Shown here: positions 23,537 through 34,039 of the stretch, one piece after another
Numbering within the stretch: the first letter of the stretch is position 1
Layout: the number at the start of each line of letters is the position of its first letter
Assembly: GCA_036873135.1 (NCBI GenBank)
Contig: JAPTYO010000004.1
Coordinates: 41,945,105-42,009,104 of the forward strand
Source of the DNA: Clarkia xantiana subsp. parviflora
Taxonomy: Eukaryota > Streptophyta > Magnoliopsida > Myrtales > Onagraceae
DNA: 64,000 nucleotides
Direction of reading: 5' to 3'
Translations under genes and position numbers: made by a program
Notes under the pieces: generated by a model
Told to the model about the DNA's origin: nothing
Databases searched by the model: none
The model's input: only the letters and a program-made list of their open reading frames with translations

Positions 23537-23889
23537 ATGGGCCCACATGGTTTAGGGGTTGTTCGAGATGGCCTCTAAGGTTGTGCCCCATGCAGATTTC
23601 CGTTCGGGGCTTGGAGTCCAGGTGGGTAACACTCACCTGGAGGGGGTACCTGAGTTAAGCTACTACACGAGGTACCCCGAGTGCTGCTTCCACCCGGGGT
23701 ACACCGAGTGGTTTCACCACTCGAAGTACCCCAAGTGGATTTTTCCACTCCGGGTGTTTTCAATCTAAGCGTCAGGTTCGAACGAGATTTTTGGTTGCAC
23801 CTCGGGTTTCGGGATATCCGATGTCAATGTTTCGGTTTACAACCGACTATAATTCGATAGTTTACAATAGTTTGGGCGTATATCCAACA
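23537..23889 (-). repeat. 3' LTR of element C (partial, cut by F)
   Basis: Matches 32615-32905 from GGGCCCACATGGTTTA to GGGCGTATATCCAACA, with an extra block of short GGTACCCCGAGTGG-like duplications (about 23645-23740) absent from the other LTR. The left portion was removed with F's insertion and the later deletion. Confidence 0.8.
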
Positions 23890-23903
23890 TTTGCCACCGA
23901 GTC
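23890..23903 (-). other. Polypurine tract of element C
   Basis: The minus strand reads GACTCGGTGGCAAA immediately before the LTR start TGTTGG. Element J has a matching GAGGGGCAAA-type tract at 48056. Confidence 0.6.
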
Positions 23904-24225
23904 AAACAATGGTTTAACCTTTACTTGACTCTATTTTTCGTGGCATAGACGCACAAACGAGTTCATGAATTGTACCTTCCGATGATTCTGGCATTTTTTG
24001 AATGCTCGGGAGATGTTATATTTCTCTTTTTCCTGTTAAAGAGATATGTACACGCAAAACGCAATTGTTAATTAATTCAAGTTTATGTGATGTGTATATA
24101 GATAGCATAGATAGTTGAAGGTAAGGCATATGGGTCTTGGTCCCATTTTACTTAGCCTTTAGCCAAATTTTCCTTAATTTAAGGCTTTTCTTGATGGGTT
24201 TAGGAAAAACCCTAACATCCTCCTT

Positions 24226-24232
24226 TATATAA
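24226..24232 (+). promoter_or_regulatory. TATA box of the antisense gene in element C
   Basis: TATATAA in the context CTCCTTTATATAAGGG, with pyrimidine-rich DNA and an untranslated-like leader following. It lies 0.3 kb inside the element's 3' end and points toward the Transposase_28-like gene. Placement relative to the coding region supports, but does not prove, a promoter. Confidence 0.5.
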
Positions 24233-24259
24233 GGGATGTTATATTTTTTCTTCATCTTC

Positions 24260-25369
24260 TAATCCCTTAGCCCCCACCTCCATTTTCTAGAGCATTTCCA
24301 CCATTTAGCTATGGTGTTTCATTTTCTTTCGATTTCTTGATTTCTTGAGGTCCAAGTAAACCATAACGACTTAGTAGAGGCCCGACTTGGTTCGATTCTC
24401 GGTTTGGCTTAATTTTAAGGGAATTTCTACCGCTTTTCCGGCGAGGAAACCGTCGCCCGAGACGGTGCTCCGTCGCGGCAGGAGGGGAGCAAATCCAGTG
24501 GTCTTCGGTGCGAGGAGCGTGGCTGCTCATTGTGGACCAGATCGGAGAGTATCGGCGTCGAGGAGTGTGGCTGCTCATTGTGGACTGAGCTCGAGCGGCG
24601 GCGGGCGACCTCCGGCGAGAAGGGCGACATCGATCAAGGGCGACAGCTCCGGCGGTGGTGGGCTGATCCTCCGGCGAGGTAGTTCTGCTCTGGTTGGGTC
24701 TAAACTGGATCGCGATGGTCTGATTGGGTGTGAGCCCGGTTTTTTATTCCGGCTTCAAAGTCTTCGAAGGTTCGATCTTTTTATCCTTGTCTGTGTGTTT
24801 ATTTCCTGTTTTGATTCTCATGAAAGCCATGGCTTACCATATGCGGTTATATTGATTTAATTAAATCGTTGGTTGTTGGGTGTAGGATTACCTTTTTTTC
24901 GGTCCCGGAACTTCTCTGGATTGGAAGCTTGATTTTTCAGGTCTCGATATTGAGGTCTTTCCTTTAGGAACCGATACTTGTTGCCCCCTGTTCTGACATC
25001 CTGAACATGTTAAATTGTGTATACAGGTATACTTGTCACATAGAGTGGACACAACTTGTGCTGTATCTTTGGGGATATGTTTCCCCCGATTGCCACGCTT
25101 GGTAGCTAATGCATATATCGTTGCCCCCGTAGTAAGCATTTGATATTTCTGCATATAGGGCTTTACCCTTGTGTTTGTCATACTTGAGGACTGGTAGATA
25201 TTGTTGCTTGTTAGTAATAGTTTATACTTGTGTCATCCATGCTAGGTTACTTGGGCATGTATCATTGCCACTGTCGTAGGTGTGTCATTGTATGTGGATG
25301 TCACGTGTGCCTCGTATGTGCCATTGTTCCCAATATCTGTTGATCGGTTTTTCTTTTCTCAATTTGCAG
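24260..25369 (+). other. Presumed 5' untranslated exon and first intron of the antisense gene
   Basis: A GC-rich leader (24420-24680) ends at a GAG|GTAGTT donor (24679). The next 690 bp are T-rich like a plant intron and end at AATTTGCAG (25369). A 157-codon frame over the leader (24387-24860) crosses the donor and has no known domain, so I do not call it. Confidence 0.45.
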
Positions 25370-25458
25370 GTTGTTGTTAGGTAACTTGGACCTTGGTAAA
25401 AGAACACAACTGGTGTCTCCTTGGGTGGGTTTATTAGTTTTTCTTCATCATCAAAATC

Positions 25459-28070
25459 ATGCGTAAGCTTCTTACTCACAGAACTTGTTTTGATGGTGTT
25501 ACTTCAAGAATTCCTCCTAGTAATGTGAATCTCATGGCTCGCTTTGCTACTGTTTACTTCCCGGATTCGGATTCGGACTCAAATTTGACCTAGATTCCGG
25601 ATCGGAGCCGGAATCGTCTTCTGAATTGGAATCAATTTCTGATACCGAGCTAGCCTTTACTTCTAAACCTGCGTGAGGTGTTTTCTGATAACTGTTTGAG
25701 GGAGAGGGAGTTTGTTACTTATGTTAAGCTGGCCGGCCTTTGTCGCTATGATAGGCCTATGTATCCTTTCTCTCTTCCTTCCAATAGTGCATTTGGCCCC
25801 ATTACCTTTCCTCCAGAAGGGATTGTAGCGGTGTATATTTCTCATGTGCGAGCTGGACTACGTTTCCCCTACTGTGCTGACCTTAAGGAGCTCTGTGCAT
25901 ATTATGGGATTTCTCCGATTCGACTTGCTACTACGGGCGTTCGTGCATGGGTTGGGTTCCGATTGTTATGTCATCGGAAGTCCTAGACTTACTCTTTGAC
26001 TCTCTTCCGATGTTTTATAAGATCCATTACCGCCCCACCTCTGGATTCTTTACTTTGTCCACCCCTTTGACTATTCTTGTGGGCATTGGGATGATCATTA
26101 ATTTTTTATTGAGGATCGTTGTGTTACCTGGTCCATGCACTCTCCTCGCAAGAAGGATGCAGTGCCTGCCTTTTTTGAACTTTCTATTTCGGATAGAGAG
26201 GTCGTTAAAGCCATTCGTGCAAGTATCACGACAAGAGCTTATTAGCCGGTGCATCGATTTTCTGAATTGGAGTTATATGAAGTGGGGATCCGGTCGATAC
26301 CACTTTCCGGCACCTCAGTATCTAATTTGAGTCTTTAACCATGTCTTGTTTATTACTTTGCTTTGTAGGTTGGTTTCATGATAGACCTGCCCGGTTTCGG
26401 GCAAGTAACCCAGCTCCAAGAGATACTGATGTGCCCGAACGCGAGAAAACTTCGAATTTTCCTCCTAATGCTCAAAATGTGACTAAGACTTCCGGCGTTG
26501 TGACTGGTTATGCACGGATAGTGAAGCCTTCGAGATCCATGTCTAACGCACATGGCGTTATGAAGCCCTCTTTGGTAAAAAGGAGTCAAGCCTTCTGGTA
26601 TGCTATTTTATGATATGTTGTCCTCTTTCATATGTTTCTCCCATTGTTTACTTATGTGTCATCTTCTTTGTATTTTCAGGAAAGCCACCTGTAGCTCCCC
26701 CTCGTGCAGCTACTGACACTAAATCTTCTGTCAAGTCCAAGGTGAGGCGATCCGGCTCGGAGGTGGAGCCCTCCAATTGCAAGGTGAGGAAGACTACTCC
26801 TATCACTATCTCCTCGAAGTCCTACTCTTTCCATAAAGAGAGTGAGGTTGTTGTCGAGGATGGTCCCTCCGTTGTTCTCAAAGATAAAGGTAAAGCACCC
26901 GTGGCTGATGATGGGGCCATTCTGGAGATTAACAAGTCGTTGTCTTCTCATCAAATCTCCCCCTTGAGGGCTGCATCGTCGACTGACGGATCTATCCCTC
27001 GTCGTCTCGGTACGTGATTCTATATGTTTGTTGAATTTTTCTGGGTTATTTAGTGGCTTACCTTTTCTCTGTTAGGTGTGATAAGGCTGTTGCTGATTTT
27101 TCCTGAGGATTTGATTTGACCTATTTATGGTGATGTGGTTGGTAGTAGTTGGATGCCATTTTCTGTTTTGACCTATTGGCTTCTTTGAAGACACCTGAGG
27201 TTGGAATTTGCCTTAAGAGCACTATTGTCCCTCCTGCTGATCGTGTCCCTCTCCCATCCGACCTTGATGCGACTCATCACCTCGTGAAGGGTGTTACGTC
27301 TCTCTATGCTCCGATTAGCCTTGTGCTTTTAACTTTGTCCATATGTATTTGTGTTCATTATGTATTTAATCATTTACATCATTGTTTCAGGGTATTGCTG
27401 ATGTCGTGAATCTTGGATCTCACTTGGTAAACATGGTGAGGGAAAGTGAGTCTCTTCGTAAGAAGCGAGACGTACTCAAGGCTTATTCGAGCAAGGTCGA
27501 GGATTTTTTGAGTGATGAGGTGGAAGAGCCAAAGCTTCCGAAGCAGCTCTTCGGTTTCGTATCACTACCCTTAAGAGAGAACTTGATATGGCTCACCAAT
27601 GGAAAAAAGATGATGATGCCCTGAACAAGCTGCGAATGAAGAATGCAAAGCGGAACTCTCTTGAGGAGGGGAAACTGATTGGTGTAAAAGAGTTCTTGAA
27701 GTCTCCTGAGTTCGAGGTCGAGGCAGAGAAGAAGTTTGAAGATATGTTGTTTTCATTTGGTGAGAGTCTTGTTGCTAAAATCTTTTCCTTTGCCCTCGAT
27801 TTTCCGTATGAGAAGTTTGATTAGTTTGCGACTAGAAATGCCCAGTTTTTAGCCGAGCAGGCGGTGAACGCCGAGTTCGCGGCCGTGAGGGGGTTCGGTT
27901 CCAAGGGTGCGGATGAGAGAGGAGAACGCTTTGAAGATGCTGTCGAGTCTGCCTCTTCTTCTCAAGCGCGTGTGGGTCCCCCCCCCCCCCCCCCGCATCA
28001 TGATGGTGTTGGTGCACCTTCCTTGTCTGGATCCTTAAGTAGTTTTTATGCATATGTACATATGCCTTAG
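25459..28070 (+). pseudogene. Transposase_28-like ('putative gypsy type transposon') gene, spliced, decayed
   Basis: The ATG at 25459 opens MRKLLTHRTC followed by an acidic Asp/Ser/Glu tract. The core at 25680-26260 reads FPPEGIVAVYISHVRAGLRF, ELCAYYGISPIRL and FFELSISDREVVKAI, the hallmark of the plant PF04195 family. Likely splice sites: acceptors at 26368, 26679 and 27390, donors at 26598 and 27010. A further exon-like piece with IVPPADRVPLPSDLD lies at 27149-27300. The last exon (27391-28070) encodes a Lys/Glu-rich coiled coil (VRESESLRKKRDVLKAYSSK) and a Pro run, ending at TAG 28068. Frameshifts near 25590, 25675, 25960 and 27550 and a stop at 27822 inactivate it. Role in the element is unknown. 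It is convergent to the gag genes. Confidence 0.72.
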
Positions 28071-28184
28071 TAGTTGCTCCAACATGCTCTTAGAGAGACT
28101 TGTTCTTGTGGTTGAGCTTTATTTCTCGTCGGTTGATGTCTGCACTTGTGTTTCATACTTTGGTGTTGGACCTGTCGTGGTACC

Positions 28185-28895
28185 TGTTGGATCACGGTTG
28201 GAACTCCGGTACGGTCTTGACGGCGATCCGAACTCCTTCGCTCCACGTAATCCTGCAAGAGGGGAATAGACCGGCCGGTGACCCAGAATCCCTCTCCGAT
28301 GCTTAAATGAGTATCTCAATAATCTCAATAAAACTGGAAAGCAAGAGTCTCTGTATGAAAACGTATCTCGATCTGAGGTAACTTCTGCCCTTTTATAGGA
28401 GAAGAGCTACCTCAGTTACCTGGTGAACCGCTGGGGCAGTTAGCCAACGATCCCGCCTATCTCGGCCACGATCCCGCCTATCTCGGCCACGATCCCGCCT
28501 ATCTCGGCCATGATCCCGCCTATCTCGGCCATGATCTCGCTTATCTCGGCCACGCTCCGCGTATCTCGGCCATGATCTCGCTTATCTCGGCCATGATCTC
28601 GCTTATCTCATTGTGTCACCGCTCGGGGCCCCTCGTCATCGTGACAGGGCCAACATCCTCAGGGATTCATCATCGGGGCCTACTTAAAGGAATCTCATCG
28701 GGGCCTACTTAAAGGCATCTCATCGGGAGCGCCCAGCTCGCCTATCGGGACCGACTCTGTCGGGACCTTTCACCATCGGGACTCCTTTTGTCGGGACCCT
28801 TCGCATTGGTCTTCTTGACCCCTTTTAGGGCCCAGTGGGCCTATTCACCGTTTACTCGCCGTTAAAGGGCCTAACGGCCATAGCGAAACCCATCA
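28185..28895 (-). repeat. Solo LTR D with perfect target-site duplication
   Basis: 711 bp, reading on the minus strand TGATGGGTTTCGC ... GATCCAACA, flanked on both sides by GTACC (28180-28184 and 28896-28900). The minus strand has a CTATAAAAGG TATA box near 28393 and the leader phrase AAGCATCGGAGAGGG, also found in LTRs H and B. No internal region is present, so this is a solo LTR left by LTR-LTR recombination. It belongs to the TGATGG...CAACA gypsy group. Confidence 0.9.
28448..28610. repeat. 21-bp minisatellite inside solo LTR D
   Basis: About eight head-to-tail copies of CGATCCCGCCTATCTCGGCCA with C/T changes (CCCGCC to CTCGCT) and one damaged copy at about 28552. The array sits upstream of the LTR's TATA box in its own orientation, so it could affect promoter activity. 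Confidence 0.88.
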
Positions 28896-28900
28896 GTACC

Positions 28901-29640
28901 TATATGTTATGATATATCTTATGTGGATAGCTTTCATACCTTTGCTATATTCTGCACGGTTGGTTTTTGAATTGAATTAACTATTTTATTAGGATTTTCC
29001 TTTGATTGGAGGACTTATATTCCTTTTTCGTATTTTAGGGTTACCCCTCGAGTCTTACGCTCTCTTTTAGGATGATTGGGTTGCCCATTGGGTCTTATAT
29101 TCTCATATTGTTTGTAAGTTAGGGTTGCGCGTCCGGTCTTTTGTCCCTTTTCGGATGATTAGGTTGCCCGTCGAGTCTTATATTCACATATTGTTTTTAT
29201 GTTAGGGTTGCACCCGGGTCTTATGTCCCTTTTTCGGATGATTGGGTTGCCCGTCGGGTCTTATTTTCCCATATCATTTTTATGTTAGGGTTGCCCGTCG
29301 GGTCTTATGTTCTCATATCAATGTATGTTAGGGTTTCCCCTCGGGTCTTATGTCCCTTTATTATTATGTAACGTCATCATTACTTGTGTTTGCCAAGTAA
29401 GATGCATTTTCGTTTTTGTGAACGACACTATACCATGCATTTAGCAAGTAGCGGTGTGTTTCCTCTATGTTTCCACGAACGACACCACTACCTATGTTTA
29501 GTAAGTAGTGGTGTGTTTCCTTTATTCCTTGTATAAGCTGAAAGACATCTAATTCACTAGTTCATGAAATATTTACATTAGTGGAAGGAAGGTGGAGTCC
29601 GTAGATCTCCTTCAAGTATTTATAGCTAAACATAAAAAAA
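28901..29640. repeat. Element C central spacer with TTGCCCGTCGGGTCTTAT repeats
   Basis: Between the two convergent genes. From about 29035 to 29365 there are six to seven copies of GGGTTGCCCGTCGGGTCTTAT followed alternately by a TCCCTTTTTCGGATGAT or ATTCTCATATTGTTTTTATG spacer. The block 29390-29525 has two copies of a GAACGACAC...AGTAGTGGTGTGTTTCC unit. No gene. Confidence 0.65.
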
Positions 29641-30260
29641 GATGATATGATATGATAGTCTCCCATCAAGCCATTTTGGTTTTTGGTGGGTGTTGTGCAA
29701 CTTGGTCTCGAAGGTGTCTCCTGTGGATTTTCTCCTCAATTTCCAATCGAAGCACCAAACACCTGTTGGTGTTATGCCCCCACGTGGAGTGGTATTCACA
29801 CCAATTCTCTATGTCTCTTCCTAGAAAAGCTTCTGTTGTCTCACGAGGTGGTGGGGTAGTGCCATGTAGAGTTTTCTAATACAACTCTTCCACTTCACAC
29901 TTGAGAGGACTGAAGTGAACAAGTCGTCCATCGCTCAGCGCATAAGCATCCCTTGCGTGTCCCTCCTCTGACATGATTGCTTGCGTCAACTTTTCTTTGA
30001 AGTCCTGAATGGAATTGGTAGTGATGATACCTATGTCGCCTCTGAAATGTCTCTCGCCATCCTTCTTGAAGTGTCGGTAAAATGCTCTGACAAATTCTGA
30101 CTTGGTTACCTTCAAGTCAACGGCCATTTTCGCGAGCCTTACGAAGTAACTCTATATTAACTCGTCTTCTTCGTGCTTGATATCATCCGGGTATACAAAT
30201 CTCTCTGAGTTTCTGTTTTCATTCTCACTTCTTCTTTTGTATTCATAGTCTCTTCCATGG
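29641..30260 (-). pseudogene. Second gag-like module (gag2) of element C
   Basis: The minus strand gives EDELI*SYFVRLAKMAVDLK, SEFVRAFYRHF and DFKEKLTQAIMSEE (30180-29950), then DIENWCEYHSTWGHNTNRCL and an acidic/basic helix (about 29790-29700), ending in a stop near 29663. This aligns along its whole length with codons about 185-374 of the element-B protein at 62629-63753, including the C-X2-H-X4-H-X4-C motif and the stop. The pattern resembles the C-terminal half of Retrotrans_gag plus a zinc knuckle. One in-frame stop and one frame change inactivate it here. Confidence 0.65.
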
Positions 30261-30299
30261 TCTCAGCTTGTGCCTCTGCTTCTTGTTTTTTCTCTTTCT

Positions 30300-30640
30300 T
30301 CAAGATGAGCTTCACGACTCGCCTAAGTTAGTTTTTTCCCTTCTTCAACATGCTTATTTGCTTGCTCAAACATAATAGGTGGCTGCGTGGGGACCTTCTC
30401 TTTTGTTTCTTCTTCATTACCTCGACGACCGCTATGTGTTGCGTTTGCTGAGATTTTCTTCTCATTGCATTGAGGTAACATCTCTTGGACGTGGGTTGGT
30501 TGCCTAGTACCTCGCCAACACCGTTAGGTGTGGGAAATTTCATCATTTGATGGAATGATGCCATTTGGATTTATGGTTGTGCGCCGGAGTATTTCATTAT
30601 ACGCACCACCGTTCGTAGCCATTATTTTCACTTGTGCCGC
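30300..30640 (-). pseudogene. Protease remnant of element C (catalytic core deleted)
   Basis: The minus strand reads INVIHRGIAAGGEASNARE, then jumps to YNEILRRTTINPNGIIPS and KFPTPNGVGEVLGN, KRCYLNAMRRKSQ. In element B the first phrase (about 62440) and the second (about 62885) are separated by the protease core with VDGGSSADIL. C therefore lacks that core by a deletion of roughly 400 bp. Non-functional. Confidence 0.7.
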
Positions 30641-32280
30641 GTAGACCTCTCTAGCGTTCGAGGCTTCACCTCCTGCCGCAATGCCTCTGTGGATAACATT
30701 GATTGTTCCACGCTTGTTTGGTGGAGGTGGAGGATGGATGTCCTCCATTTTCTCCTTTCCTTTTCCTTATGGAGCAGGTCTTGGTGGCGGGCTTCTTTCT
30801 CTTTTCGATCATCCTTGATAGTTTCCCTGTTGCAGGTGATCCTCAATTTTCCTTTGCAAAGTATGACAATTATATGTATTGTGACCCCATGCATCATAGA
30901 ATTCAGACAATTGTTCCACATTATTGCTCATTCCTCCTTCTCGATTTGTTGTTGGAGGGGACCACAGTTTCAACCTCTTCATTTCTTGTAGGATAACTAA
31001 TAGTTGCCTCATAAGTGGAGTGAAAACAATGTTATGTATTCCCTGTGGTCTCATTGAACAATTCTTGGTCCCCTTTGAGGTCTCCAATCTTGTCTACGTG
31101 CCCCTTGTGTTGCTGGAGGTGGCTTCCCTTTTCCCCCTTTACTTAAGTCTGGGGCCGGGGATTCTTTGTTCTTATTTATGTTCTGATTTGATCGGGATCG
31201 TTACAAGTCAATGTACGCCTTAACTTGCTCAGCCGACTCTTGTAGAGATTAGATTGGTAGTACCTCCACATTGTCGGCCAAGGATTCCCCCCGCCGACCT
31301 AAGTTACGCACAAATGCACGTACAATTTATCCTTCTGAGAGCTATGTGGCGATGTCTGATATGTTCTGATTGAAGTGTGTGTAGTAGCTTGCTAAAGACT
31401 CATCAAAGCCTTGTTTCACATCATCCAGGGCAGAGTCACCCTTTCGCAGTTGTCGTTCACCCAAGTATTGTTGAATGAATTTTTCCTTTAGATCCGCCCA
31501 TGAAGAAACTGATGCCTGCAGTAGGCCAAATAACCAATATGAGGTGTTAGCCGATAGCGTTGATAGGAATAAGAGTGTGAAATGGCTCTCTTCCGCGGTT
31601 CTTCCTAACAAGGACGACTCGTGCCTTTGTATGTGTTGTACCGTATCACCTCTTCATTAATAGTCAGAGATAGGATGTGGTGACACATTTGGTGGGATGA
31701 TGACTTGTAGCAGGTCCTGAGTGAAAGGGTGTGTTTCCCTATCCCTAAGTTTGTGCATTGCACGACCTTTGGACTCCTTTTATCTTTTTTGCTCTAAGCT
31801 CCTCAATCTCTTCCCTTGTCAAGTTAACCACAGTTGTGCTTGGTTGTGCTCTCGCATACCCCTGAGTGGGGTGTGTTTGGTAGGTGACGTTCCTTGGTGG
31901 AGACACGTGGTAACGGGGCTGCTCCTGCCTTAGTTGCGCTCATAAGCGCTCTCTTCTATCCAACATGTCATCTAAGGCTGCGAGTAGCTGCGGGGTGATG
32001 TTGATTCCTTGAGTATTGACTCTTTCTTGTTCGCTACCAGCTGAAGGCGGTGGGGGTGGTTCTTGGTTGATCGTCGGTTGCAGAGCCATGTCGCTCGGTG
32101 GAGGGTTACTCGAAGAGTATTGGTCCTCATGGAGTGATTGATGTCCAACACTTGTTCTTCCTTGCTCCCTATTGGTATGTACCTGACGACTTATTGTAGA
32201 CGCTTTCCTATTGACGCCTCCCTTGGCCTTCCGGCATGCTCTTGCTCATTGCCATCGAGCGCAGATAGTAGTTTACGTGC
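30641..32280 (-). pseudogene. Gag (gag1) of element C, decayed
   Basis: The N-terminal part near 32100 reads NPPPSDMALQPTINQEPPPPP and LLAALDDMLDRRERL. The core (31611-31342) reads YWLFGLLQASVSSWADLKEKFI, GERQLRKGDSALDDV and ESLASYYTHFNQNISD, matching Retrotrans_gag of B. The tail (about 31000-30860) has EFYDAWGHNTYNCHTL, a worn zinc knuckle. Several stops and shifts. Gag would form the element's particle if functional. Confidence 0.78.
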
Positions 32281-32291
32281 TTCTTGCTCGA

Positions 32292-32311
32292 ATCCAGCTG
32301 ACAACACCAAA
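32292..32311 (-). other. Primer binding site of element C (degenerate)
   Basis: The minus strand reads TTGGTGTTGTCAGCTGGATT, seven bases inside the LTR end. It resembles the TTGGCGCCGTC...GATTCGAA PBS of A and B with several substitutions. Confidence 0.5.
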
Positions 32312-32317
32312 TTTTTA

Positions 32318-32905
32318 TGTCACGGTCTTCGCGATCGCCTATGTCTTGCGTCTCCGCTCCTCTTTCTCCTTGCGCACCTGCAAAAGGGGCACCGAGGGTG
32401 TTCCCGGTAAGCCCACTCTGATACTTAAATGAGTTATATGTTCTAGAGAGAGAAAGTGTAGGTTAGAGAGATAAAGATTAGCTTCAAATGAGAAGAGGAG
32501 AGCTCTATTTATAGAGTTCCTTGATGGCTATTCTGGTTTCGGGGAATTTCGGTCCGGAATAACAGTTCTTACGGGTAAAAACCGGGAATAAGGCGGGTTT
32601 ATCCGTTGTTTGGCAGCAGGTGGGCCCACATGGTTTAAAGGTGGTTCAAGATGGCCTCTAAGGGCGTGCTCGGGGCGGATGTTCGTTCGGGGCTTGGAGT
32701 CTGGGTGAGTAACACTCACCTGGAGGGGGTACCCGATTTTTCCACTCGGGGTGTTTTTGGTCTAAGTGTCGGGTCAAAACAAGCTTTTTGTCGAACCTCG
32801 GGTTTCGGGATGTCCTATGTCAATGCTTCGGTTTACAACGGACTATAACTCGATACGGTCCCGATATCGAGTCTAGTTTACAATAGTTTGGGCGTATATT
32901 CAACA
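32318..32905 (-). repeat. 5' LTR of element C
   Basis: 588 bp, on the minus strand TGTTGAATATACGCC ... CCGTGACA. A TATAAATAG box is at about 32505-32513. The U3 half matches the 3' LTR fragment at 23537-23889. Flank after it is tggaa; the matching TSD on the left is lost with the deleted half-LTR. Confidence 0.8.
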
Positions 32906-34039
32906 TGGAAATAGTTAGCAAACACCATCCAGAAGTAATCAACTAAAAGTGAAATATTATCATCTAACTAACATGGCTAAATTTCCATTAAAAGAGTGTT
33001 TAGTTGACAATTGGTACTAGTTTTGTTGTTTCCTATAGTCCACAAAGACCATACCATAGATTACGTGTAAAAAAAGATGGAGATCCACATTTTTCATGGA
33101 TCTCATCATAAAATAAGATAAGTTAACAAAAATACAAAATGTACCTTTGAGTAAAAAAAAACTATCTATAAAATTTTCATCATTGATGGATTAATGTGAT
33201 TTTTTTGTTTATGCTGAATTTATAAGTCACGAAAAAAAAAAAACATCATTTAAGAACCAACACAAGGGCACGTAAATTGAAGGAAAATACTTTTTTTTTT
33301 TTTGTCTTAGAAAAGACATCCTTTGAGTATATCAATAGGTATTGATTGTCCCCGCACGTCACGTGGTGACATCGTTTATTCGTTATTATTTATATATAAT
33401 TTTAAATCGCAAATATTCAATAAAAAATATTTATATAGAATATTATCAAGTGAAATTATTAATAATAATAACACTGAGAATGTTATTTTTTCTGTAAAAT
33501 GTTTACATTTTGTAGTTTTTAAATTCAATACAATTTTTTTTTTTATTTTACTAACTGATATTTTATTAATTGTATGATATTAAAAAATTAAGAAGATATC
33601 ATTTTGCACTTAAATTTAGCAATGCAGTTTTAGCATAGAAATTGAATATTTATATACATAATAAATATAATTAACATAAATATTTTATTCGTGTAAGTAT
33701 GAAGTAAATTCTAATAGGTCAATCTCTGTTCATCTCATATTAAAACTAACAAATCATTTATGTATATAATATATATATTATTATTCATTTTCATTTAAAC
33801 TTTTAAAATATAATAATAATAATTGGAAATAAGCTACTAAATTAGGTTCGATATTAATTCACCAAAAAAAAGGCTCGATAGTGATAGTAACTTACTGGTA
33901 CCTTACAACTTCTAAAAGTTGTAACTTTATCTAAAATTTTCCCTAAAACATATGTCTGATGTAGTTACGTTATAAAATTTGTTTTACTTGTGCGGAACAT
34001 AGAGGTTTTCTTTTAATTATACATGTTTTATCACCTTAA
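32906..34039. other. AT-rich intergenic DNA
   Basis: Poly-A/T tracts and short frames only. One frame (33323-33577) is low-complexity and Ile/Phe/Asn-rich, with no features of a gene. Confidence 0.45.

Larger units (their letters stand above)
23537..32905 (-). mobile_element. Element C: gypsy-type LTR element with antisense gene
   Basis: Bounded by a 5' LTR at 32318-32905 and the remaining part of the 3' LTR at 23537-23889, which share the same sequence from TGTTG(A/G)ATATACGCC onward. A PBS lies inside the right LTR and a GGTGGCAAA purine tract inside the left one, so the two ends belong to one element. The right half carries gag, a protease remnant and a second gag-like module on the minus strand. 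The left half carries a spliced Transposase_28-like gene on the plus strand. No RT, RNase H or integrase is seen. A solo LTR (28185-28895) is nested within. Known Tat-lineage elements carry extra antisense ORFs near their 3' LTR, which fits. Confidence 0.72.

Noticed and set aside
24387..24860. 157-codon ORF upstream of the Transposase_28-like gene
   Set aside because: It crosses a good GT donor, has no domain and shifts from GC-rich to T-rich composition halfway; better explained as untranslated exon plus intron.
28448..28610. CRISPR-like repeat array
   Set aside because: Copies are head-to-tail with no unique spacers and lie in a plant LTR; it is a minisatellite.
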